This document shows, piece by piece, positions 5,898-11,194 of a stretch of 11,194 bases of DNA (position 1 is its first letter; every line of letters begins with the position of its first letter). This stretch comes from Lachnospiraceae bacterium (lineage in GTDB: Bacteria > Bacillota > Clostridia > Lachnospirales > Lachnospiraceae). A program made the position numbers and the translations under genes. Below the pieces are notes generated by a model that saw nothing but the letters and a program-made list of their open reading frames with translations, ran no database searches and had not been told where the DNA came from. The stretch is from assembly GCA_900770535.1 (NCBI GenBank), contig CAAHDV010000030.1, positions 1 to 11,194 on the forward strand, given 5' to 3'.

Positions 5898-7706
5898 ATG
5901 AGAGAAAAATTGCAGACATTACCTGTAGCTGTATTAAAGGAAATGGCGAAGGAGCAGGGGATTAAAGGGGCAACTGCTCTGAGAAAGGCAGAGCTGATTG
6001 AAGCGCTTTGCAATGCGGCAGGGGAAAATGCCGGTCATGAGGCACCAGCGCCGGAAACCCGCACCACACCGGAAACCCGCATTGCACCGGAGAATCGCGC
6101 CACACCAGAAACCCGCACCACACCGGAACGCAAAACAGAACCTGAAGAAAACATGGCCTCAGAAAACGGAACGGCACCGGAAAAACGTGCGTCTCAGGGC
6201 AAACCGGAGAATTCCCAGTCGTCCCGGAATTCCTACCAGAACCGTGGACAGAATGGCCGTCCTGCTATGGCACGACGGAACAATAACGCGCAGGGGGAGC
6301 AGCAGTCTTACCAGAGCCGCCAGAACCAGAACGGTGAGCAGCCTTACCAGAACCGCCAGAACCAGAACAGCGAACAGTCTTACCAGAGCCGCCAGAACCA
6401 GAACGGCGAGCAGACTTACCAGAGCCGCCAGAACCAGAACAGCGAACAGACCTGGCAGAGCCGCCAGAACCACAATGGCGAGCAGCCTTACCAGAGCCGT
6501 CAGAACCAGAACGGTGAGCAGCCGGCATACCAAAACAATCGTGAAGAGAACAGTGAGAAATCCCAGGAAGAGATGGACAGCGGCGTACCGGCAAGCGGCA
6601 TCCTGGAAGTGATGCCGGACGGCTTCGGCTTCATCCGCTGTGAGAACTTCCTTCCGGGTGAGAATGACGTGTACGTATCCCCGACCCAGATCCGCCGTTT
6701 CAACTTAAAGACGGGTGATATCATCAGCGGCAACCGCCGTGTGAAGACTTCCAATGAGAAGTTCGCGGCTCTTTTATATATCAAAAACGTGAATGGTTAC
6801 CCGGTCAGCGCGCTGGAGCGCCGTCCGAATTTTGAGGACCTGACCCCGATCTTCCCGAACTGCCGCCTTCACATGGAGACCCAGGGCAAGAGCAGCACCG
6901 CCATGCGGGTTCTGGATCTTCTTGCACCAATTGGTAAAGGCCAGCGAGGCATGATCGTGTCTCCGCCGAAGGCTGGTAAGACCACCCTCTTAAAGCAGGT
7001 GGCTCAGGCTGTTATCACCAACCACCCGGACATGCACATGATCATCCTTCTGATCGATGAGCGCCCGGAGGAAGTTACCGATATTAAAGAGTCTGTAGTA
7101 GGGGATAATGTTGAGGTGATTTATTCTACCTTCGATGAGCTGCCGGAGCGCCACAAGCGTGTGTCCGAGATGGTCATCGAGCGCGCGAAGCGCCTGGTGG
7201 AGCATGGACGGGATGTCATCATTCTCTTGGACAGCATCACCCGTCTGGCACGCGCCTACAACCTGGTAGTTCCGCCGAGCGGCCGTACCCTTTCCGGCGG
7301 TCTGGATCCGGCGGCCCTGCACATGCCGAAACGATTCTTCGGCGCAGCCCGCAACATGCGGGAGGGCGGCAGCCTGACCATTCTGGCAACTGCCCTGGTA
7401 GACACCGGAAGCCGTATGGATGATGTTATTTACGAGGAGTTCAAGGGTACCGGCAACATGGAGCTGGTATTAGACCGCAAGCTCTCCGAAAAACGCATCT
7501 TCCCGGCTATCGACATCTTAAAGTCCGGCACCCGCCGCGATGACCTGCTCTTAAGCCGTGATGAGACCGAGGCAGTGGACATTGTCCGCAAAGCGACGAA
7601 CAGCCTGAAGCCGGAAGATTCCGTTGAGCGCATCCTGGATCTGTTCGCCCAGACCCGCACCAACCGGGAGTTCGTGGAAGTGGCGAAAAAACGGCGTATG
7701 TTCTGA
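5898..7706 (+). CDS. rho: Transcription termination factor Rho with long Q/N-rich repeat insert
   Basis: Rho is a hexameric RNA-dependent ATPase that loads on nascent RNA and terminates transcription. This copy has 602 residues, against about 420 for E. coli Rho. The N-terminal Rho helical domain (1-43) has [25 protein letters not shown] cold-shock-like RNA-binding domain starts near 232 ([13 protein letters not shown]). The ATPase core is intact: Walker A SPPKAGKT (355-362), the LIDERPEEV segment, Walker B and Q-loop [17 protein letters not shown]-loop DTGSR, and the conserved FKGTGNMEL. The extra length is one low-complexity insert (about 44-228): hexapeptide xPETRx repeats (51-80), then six 12-residue Q/N-rich repeats (138-209). 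Similar N-terminal inserts are known in some Clostridia and Bacteroidetes; the C. botulinum one behaves as a prion. Start: GGAG 8 bases before the ATG. rpmE follows. Confidence 0.98.
   Translation: MREKLQTLPVAVLKEMAKEQGIKGATALRKAELIEALCNAAGENAGHEAPAPETRTTPETRIAPENRATPETRTTPERKTEPEENMASENGTAPEKRASQGKPENSQSSRNSYQNRGQNGRPAMARRNNNAQGEQQSYQSRQNQNGEQPYQNRQNQNSEQSYQSRQNQNGEQTYQSRQNQNSEQTWQSRQNHNGEQPYQSRQNQNGEQPAYQNNREENSEKSQEEMDSGVPASGILEVMPDGFGFIRCENFLPGENDVYVSPTQIRRFNLKTGDIISGNRRVKTSNEKFAALLYIKNVNGYPVSALERRPNFEDLTPIFPNCRLHMETQGKSSTAMRVLDLLAPIGKGQRGMIVSPPKAGKTTLLKQVAQAVITNHPDMHMIILLIDERPEEVTDIKESVVGDNVEVIYSTFDELPERHKRVSEMVIERAKRLVEHGRDVIILLDSITRLARAYNLVVPPSGRTLSGGLDPAALHMPKRFFGAARNMREGGSLTILATALVDTGSRMDDVIYEEFKGTGNMELVLDRKLSEKRIFPAIDILKSGTRRDDLLLSRDETEAVDIVRKATNSLKPEDSVERILDLFAQTRTNREFVEVAKKRRMF
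6048..6137 (+). repeat. 18-bp repeats encoding xPETRx hexapeptides in Rho
   Basis: Five in-frame hexapeptides ([30 protein letters not shown]; residues 51-80) have an 18-bp DNA period, and the core CCGGAAACCCGC recurs. The stretch is charged and proline-rich, so it is predicted disordered. It forms the first half of the Rho insert and differs in composition from the Q/N-rich half. Confidence 0.85.
6309..6524 (+). repeat. Six 36-bp tandem repeats encoding the Q/N-rich Rho domain
   Basis: Six directly adjoining 36-bp units start at 6309, 6345, 6381, 6417, 6453 and 6489. They encode variants of [12 protein letters not shown], and 36 of the 72 residues are Gln or Asn. Each unit keeps one aromatic residue (Tyr, or Trp in unit 5) and one Arg. 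The last position varies (P/S/T) and G alternates with S. There are no spacers, so this is a coding tandem repeat. Because the period is a multiple of three, copy-number changes would keep rho in frame. Confidence 0.97.
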
Positions 7707-7760
7707 GTTTACAGGGAAACAGATGGCTCTTAGGAAAATCGGAAAAAATCCCGGGGCAAA

Positions 7761-7804
7761 ATCTTTGAAATCGGAGAAAATTATCTTCGAAATCGGAGAA
7801 AATA
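7761..7804 (+). repeat. 22-bp tandem direct repeat upstream of the rpmE promoter
   Basis: Two adjoining 22-bp units (7761-7782 and 7783-7804) match at 20 of 22 positions and share the 15-mer GAAATCGGAGAAAAT. A diverged third copy, GAAAATCGGAAAAAAT, lies at 7734-7749. The array ends 4 bp before the rpmE -35 box, and 22 bp is about two helical turns, which suits a protein binding one face of the DNA. The remainder of 7707-7760 shows no gene and no clear rho terminator. Confidence 0.7.
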
Positions 7805-7807
7805 TGC

Positions 7808-7836
7808 TTGCCAAGGCTATCTTTCTATGATACAAT
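7808..7836 (+). promoter_or_regulatory. Promoter of rpmE
   Basis: TTGCCA (7808-7813), a 17-bp spacer and TACAAT (7831-7836) make a good sigma-A-type promoter with a start near 7843, giving a leader of about 94 nt before the L31 start. Confidence 0.75.
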
Positions 7837-7860
7837 TATGGAGCTGTTTATAGATGTGGC

Positions 7861-7899
7861 GTGATTTTAACGGTACGAATGAGACCGTTAGACGATCAC
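7861..7899 (+). promoter_or_regulatory. Hairpin leader of rpmE, candidate L31 autoregulatory element
   Basis: TAACGGT (7868-7874) pairs perfectly with ACCGTTA (7884-7890) around a 9-base loop. After a small asymmetric internal loop, GTGAT (7861-7865) pairs with ATCAC (7895-7899). A two-part stem in the leader of a ribosomal protein gene is typical of autogenous control, and L31 leaders are recognised RNA families. I cannot confirm which family this matches; a covariance-model search would decide. Confidence 0.55.
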
Positions 7900-7936
7900 A
7901 GTACTATATAATTGAGAAAGTGAAGAGGTGAAAATC

Positions 7937-8140
7937 ATGAGAGAAGGAATCCATCCAGCTTATTATCAGGCTAAGGTTACCTGCAACTGCGGCAACGAGT
8001 TCGTTACCGGTTCCACCAAGGAAGAGATCCACGTAGAGGTTTGCTCTAAGTGCCATTCTTTCTACACCGGTCAGCAGAAAGCTGCTTCTGCACGCGGTCG
8101 TATCGATAAGTTCAACAAGAAATACGGCGTTAAGGCGTAA
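7937..8140 (+). CDS. rpmE: 50S ribosomal protein L31, zinc-binding type
   Basis: L31 (67 residues) is a small large-subunit protein that bridges to the small subunit. This is the zinc-type form: C16-x-C18 and C36-x-x-C39 form the metal site, in VTCNCGNEF and [11 protein letters not shown]. Bacteria with this form often also have a cysteine-free paralogue used under zinc starvation; none is in this window. I chose the ATG at 7937, which yields the family start [11 protein letters not shown] at 7928 lies in the Shine-Dalgarno GAGGTG. The gene has its own promoter, leader and terminator and sits directly after rho, a common neighbour pair in Firmicutes. Confidence 0.97.
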   Translation: MREGIHPAYYQAKVTCNCGNEFVTGSTKEEIHVEVCSKCHSFYTGQQKAASARGRIDKFNKKYGVKA

Positions 8141-8157
8141 GCATAACGAGAGCGAAG

Positions 8158-8203
8158 TAAGGTTGAGACTCAAGTGGAGACACTTTGGCTCAACCTTATT
8201 TTT
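8158..8203 (+). terminator. Terminator after rpmE
   Basis: TAAGGTTGAG (8158-8167) pairs perfectly with CTCAACCTTA (8189-8198). An inner AAGTG/CACTT stem is capped by a GAGA (GNRA) loop, and TTTTT follows. It ends only 7 bp before the AAGGAG of the next gene. No clear promoter follows it, so the downstream genes may depend partly on read-through. Confidence 0.9.
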
Positions 8204-8226
8204 CTTTATAAGGAGATATCACTTAT

Positions 8227-9303
8227 ATGAAATATTCCGGTATCGGCGGCCAGGCCGTCATTGAAGGAATTATGATGAAAAATAAAGACCAGTATGCCAC
8301 GGCTGTGCGCAGGCCGGACGGCGGCATTGAGGTCAAAAAAGACACCTACGTCAGCATGACAGAAAAGGTGCCTTTCTGCGGGCTCCCCTTTGTGCGGGGC
8401 GTCTTCAGCTTTGCGGATTCCATGATCCTGGGCATGCGGACCTTAAGCTTTTCCGCCAGCTTCTTTGAGGATGATGAAGATTCTGAGCCTGGAAAATTCG
8501 AACTCTGGCTGGACAAGGTTTTCGGGGAAAAGGTGGAGCAGGTTCTTATGGCTGCTGTTATGGTGTTTTCCGTGGTCATGGCCATAGGCATCTTTATGGT
8601 GCTGCCACTGCTCATTGCCAATGCCTGCAAACAGGTCATCCATTCCGACACTATTATGGCGATTCTGGAAGGTGTTATCCGCATTGCCATCTTTATCGCG
8701 TACATTAAACTGATTTCCCGGATGGAAGACATCCGCCGCACCTTTATGTATCACGGTGCGGAACACAAGTGCATCAACTGCATCGAGCATGGCATGACCC
8801 TCACGGTAGACCATGTGCGGGAAAGCTCCAAGCAGCACAAACGCTGCGGCACCAGCTTCCTCATCATCGTCATGCTCATCAGCATTCTGTTCTTTATGGT
8901 TGTGCGGGTAGACAACGTACTGCTGCGCATGGCAAGCCGCATCCTTCTGGTGCCGGTCATTGCGGGTGTGTCTTACGAATTTCTGCGCCTGGCAGGCCGC
9001 AGCGACAATCCAATTGTCAACTTACTTAGCAAGCCGGGTCTGTGGATGCAGAACCTTACCACCAGTGAGCCGGATGACTCCATGATCGAGGTAGCCATCG
9101 CAGCCGTGGAAGCCGTGTTTGACTGGAAAGCATACTTAAGGGAAAACTTTCCGGATACGGAGATTCCGGAAGACAGTACCGAGACAGCAGCTTCCGGCCC
9201 GGTGCAGGACTGTACCGCTGCGACTGAGGCTTCTGCCCCGGCGCAGGATCAGATCAGTGGCGCAGCACCGGAGCAGGCCATTGGCCGGGAGGAAACCAGA
9301 TGA
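8227..9303 (+). CDS. DUF1385 integral membrane protein (YqhQ-like)
   Basis: This 358-residue member of the DUF1385 family resembles B. subtilis YqhQ; its function is unknown to me. The family opening GIGGQAVIEGIMMKNKD is at residues 5-21. Hydrophobic segments at about 106-135, 143-164, 208-230 and 233-255 predict an integral membrane protein. Between the second and third lies a conserved-looking polar loop with YHGAEHKCI (175-183, an HxxEH arrangement), C185, E187 and HKRCGTS (204-210). This loop is rich in possible metal ligands; a metal site is only inference. The tail (about 310-358) is acidic and Ala-rich, low-complexity, and probably dispensable. AAGGAG lies 11 bases before the ATG. The stop overlaps the prmC start by 4 bp (ATGA), indicating translational coupling. 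Confidence 0.9.
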   Translation: MKYSGIGGQAVIEGIMMKNKDQYATAVRRPDGGIEVKKDTYVSMTEKVPFCGLPFVRGVFSFADSMILGMRTLSFSASFFEDDEDSEPGKFELWLDKVFGEKVEQVLMAAVMVFSVVMAIGIFMVLPLLIANACKQVIHSDTIMAILEGVIRIAIFIAYIKLISRMEDIRRTFMYHGAEHKCINCIEHGMTLTVDHVRESSKQHKRCGTSFLIIVMLISILFFMVVRVDNVLLRMASRILLVPVIAGVSYEFLRLAGRSDNPIVNLLSKPGLWMQNLTTSEPDDSMIEVAIAAVEAVFDWKAYLRENFPDTEIPEDSTETAASGPVQDCTAATEASAPAQDQISGAAPEQAIGREETR

Positions 9304-10247
9304 CACTCTATGGCCTTCTGAACGAAGGAAGCGCCGCCCTCTTACAGGCAGGCGATGCCGACGGGGAGAATGACGCAAAACTGTTTTTATTTGAAGCGTT
9401 TCATCTGGATCTGGTTCATTTTCTGATGGACCGCCTGCGCCCCCTTTCGGAGCAGGACGAACAGGTGCAGGAACAGATTCGGACCTACCGCGGCATGATC
9501 GCAAAGCGTGCGTCCCGCATTCCACTGCAGCAGATCCTGGGCAGTCAGGAATTCATGGGACTGGACTTTTTTGTCAATGAGCACGTGCTGATCCCGCGTC
9601 AGGACACCGAGACACTGGTGGAACTGGTGCTGCAGGAGCAGCCGGACCCAGAGAAGAAACTTCTGGATCTTTGCACTGGCTCCGGCTGTATTGCCATCAG
9701 CCTGGCGGTGAAGGGCGGTTACGAATCGGTAACGGCCACAGATCTGTCGGAAGAGGCGCTGAAGGTGGCGGAGCGGAACGCGAAGAATCATGGATTTGCA
9801 GTGGTTTCGCACATGGAAACGCGGGATGCTGCGTCACAGAATTTGGAGCAGACTGGATACTCAGAACAGACTGGGCGGCCGTTCATCTTCCGCCAGGGCG
9901 ACCTGTTCTCAGTTCTCCCGCAGACGGAAGCCGGAACCTTCGACATCATCACATCCAACCCGCCCTACATCCCCACGGCAGTCATTGCCACCCTGGAGCC
10001 GGAAGTGCGGGAACACGAACCGATGATGGCGCTTGATGGCACGGAAGATGGCCTGAAATTCTACCGGCAGATTGCCCAAGAAGCCGGAACCTGGTTAAAG
10101 CCGGGCGGAGCCATCTATCTGGAAATCGGGTATGACCAGGGCGAGGCCGTGAGCGGGCTTTTGCAGGAAGCGAGTTTTGATAAGGTAAGAGTCGTAAAAG
10201 ACCTTCCGGGCAAGGACCGAGTGGTCTGCGGCGTCTGGCCGGGCTGA
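9300..10247 (+). CDS. prmC: Peptide chain release factor N5-glutamine methyltransferase
   Basis: PrmC (HemK) uses S-adenosylmethionine to methylate the Gln of the GGQ motif in release factors RF1 and RF2, raising termination efficiency. The N-terminal helical domain leads into RIPLQQILGSQEFMGLDFFV and the LIPRQDTE motif (98-104). The SAM-binding motif I is DLCTGSGCIAISLA (123-136), and the catalytic NPPY is at 220-223, followed by LKPGGAIYLEIGYDQ (266-280). The protein has 315 residues against about 280 for typical members. The surplus looks like a polar insert near residues 170-195, between the SAM-binding half and QGDLFS. It overlaps the DUF1385 gene by 4 bp and lies 52 bp before prfA, which encodes its substrate. 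Confidence 0.96.
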   Translation: MTLYGLLNEGSAALLQAGDADGENDAKLFLFEAFHLDLVHFLMDRLRPLSEQDEQVQEQIRTYRGMIAKRASRIPLQQILGSQEFMGLDFFVNEHVLIPRQDTETLVELVLQEQPDPEKKLLDLCTGSGCIAISLAVKGGYESVTATDLSEEALKVAERNAKNHGFAVVSHMETRDAASQNLEQTGYSEQTGRPFIFRQGDLFSVLPQTEAGTFDIITSNPPYIPTAVIATLEPEVREHEPMMALDGTEDGLKFYRQIAQEAGTWLKPGGAIYLEIGYDQGEAVSGLLQEASFDKVRVVKDLPGKDRVVCGVWPG

Positions 10248-10299
10248 TATAAATTAAGAAACCAACAGATACGAACACATATATAATAGGAGGAACCGC

Positions 10300-11162
10300 A
10301 TGTTTGACAGATTAGATGACATCCTCATCCACTATGAGGAAATCATGCAGGAATTAGGCGAGCCGAACGTAACCGAGAACCAGGACCGCTTCCGCAAGCT
10401 CATGAAGGAGCAGGCTGACCTGGCACCGTTAGTAGAGGCGTACAAGGCTTACAAGCAGGCAAAGCAGGACATCGAAGACAGCCTGGCACTTCTGGAAGAG
10501 GAGAGCGACGAGGAGATGCGTGAGCTTGCAAAAGAGGAGATTTCCGATGCCAAGAAGCGTGTGGAGGAGCTGGAGCAGGAACTGAAGATCCTGTTACTGC
10601 CGAAGGACCCGAACGATGATAAGAACATCATCCTCGAGATCCGTGCCGGCGCGGGCGGCGATGAGGCTGCCCTGTTCGCGGCAGAGCTCTACCGCATGTA
10701 CGTAAACTACGCAGAAAGCCAGCACTGGAAGGTAGAGATCATCTCCTTAAGTGAGAACGGCATCGGCGGCTTCAAGGAGGTTCAGGCCATGATCACCGGT
10801 AAGGGCGCCTACTCCAAGATGAAGTACGAGTCCGGTGTACATCGTGTACAGCGTGTACCGGAGACCGAGTCCGGCGGCCGTATCCATACCTCCACCGCAA
10901 CCGTAGCAGTGATGCCGGAGGCAGAGGAAGTAGACGTTCAGATCGACATGAACGACTGCCGTATCGATGTTATGCGTGCGTCCGGTAACGGCGGACAGTG
11001 TGTCAACACCACCGACTCCGCAGTGCGTCTGACCCACATCCCGACCGGCATTGTCATCTACAGCCAGACCGAGAAATCCCAGCTGCAGAACAAGGCAAAA
11101 GCATTTGCCCTCTTAAGAGCTAAACTTTACGACATTGAGTGTCAGAAAGCCCACGACGCAGA
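10300..11162 (+). CDS. prfA: Peptide chain release factor 1, 3'-truncated by contig end
   Basis: RF1 recognises UAA and UAG in the ribosomal A site and triggers peptide release. The first 287 residues are present of about 355 expected. The codon-recognition PxT motif is PET (187-189) in [20 protein letters not shown], which marks RF1 and not RF2. The catalytic GGQ is at 231-233 in [19 protein letters not shown]; the residue after GGQ is Cys where many RF1s have His. The N-terminal coiled domain (1-100) and [11 protein letters not shown] (117-127) are normal. AGGAGG (10288-10293) precedes the ATG. The reading frame continues past 11162 only because adapter sequence is open in this frame; those residues are artefact. 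The gene follows prmC, whose product modifies Q233. Confidence 0.96.
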
Positions 11163-11194
11163 AGATCGGAAGAGCACACGTCTGAACTCCAGTC
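11163..11194. other. Illumina TruSeq adapter sequence (artefact)
   Basis: The final 32 bases begin AGATCGGAAGAGC and continue through CACACGTCTGAACTCC to the end of the window. They match the standard TruSeq read-through adapter as I know it. They also break the conserved RF1 protein sequence at exactly this point. They are not genomic and should be trimmed. Confidence 0.97.

Noticed and set aside
6309..6524. 36-bp periodic repeats resembling a CRISPR array
   Set aside because: The units adjoin with no spacers, lie in frame inside rho and encode a regular peptide; no cas genes are nearby.
5998..6612. Long Arg/Thr/Ser-rich open frame overlapping rho, plus Leu/Val-rich and Gly/Ser-rich open frames on the opposite strand
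   Set aside because: They are open only because the 36-bp and 18-bp repeats of rho lack stops in other frames. Rho itself has conserved domains on both sides in one continuous frame.
10282..10287. TATAAT before prfA as a promoter
   Set aside because: It directly abuts the AGGAGG ribosome binding site, so a transcript from it would start at or beyond the ATG.

Overview
The window looks like chromosome from a Gram-positive anaerobe of the Clostridia, most likely Lachnospiraceae. The evidence is the gene order rho - rpmE - DUF1385 - prmC - prfA, strong AGGAGG-type ribosome binding sites, a Firmicutes-style L10 leader, and a Rho with a very long low-complexity insert. This placement is inferred from gene content and protein style, not from a database search. 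It is core housekeeping sequence with no phage, transposon, CRISPR or defence genes.

Region 1 (1-1743) holds the end of rplA (L1), then a promoter and L10 leader/attenuator, rplJ (L10) and rplL (L7/L12). The block closes with a strong terminator. rpoB, the usual next gene, is absent. Region 2 (1653-2112, minus strand) is a cold-shock protein gene with tandem terminators, a clear promoter and a roughly 125-nt 5' leader that contains a perfect 16-bp inverted repeat. Region 3 (2113-4386) has a LysR-type regulator on the minus strand, divergent from a secreted or membrane-anchored polysaccharide deacetylase with a Ser/Thr/Pro repeat linker. The shared 204-bp intergenic space carries a near-perfect 23-bp dyad.

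Region 4 (4287-7706) has rarA (replication-associated AAA+ ATPase) with its own sigma-A-like promoter, followed by rho. Rho here is 602 residues. About 185 residues of disordered sequence sit between its N-terminal helical domain and its RNA-binding domain. This stretch includes six uninterrupted 12-residue Q/N-rich repeats (36-bp DNA period), each with one Tyr or Trp and one Arg. It is the most interesting element of the window and a good candidate for a prion-like or condensate-forming domain on a global transcription terminator.

Region 5 (7707-11162) is a translation-termination cluster: zinc-type L31 with its own promoter, hairpin leader and terminator; a DUF1385 membrane protein of unknown function carrying an HxxEH motif; PrmC, overlapping the previous gene by 4 bp; and RF1, PrmC's substrate. 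prfA is cut off. The last 32 bases (11163-11194) match Illumina TruSeq adapter, not genome, so the window ends at an untrimmed contig end.
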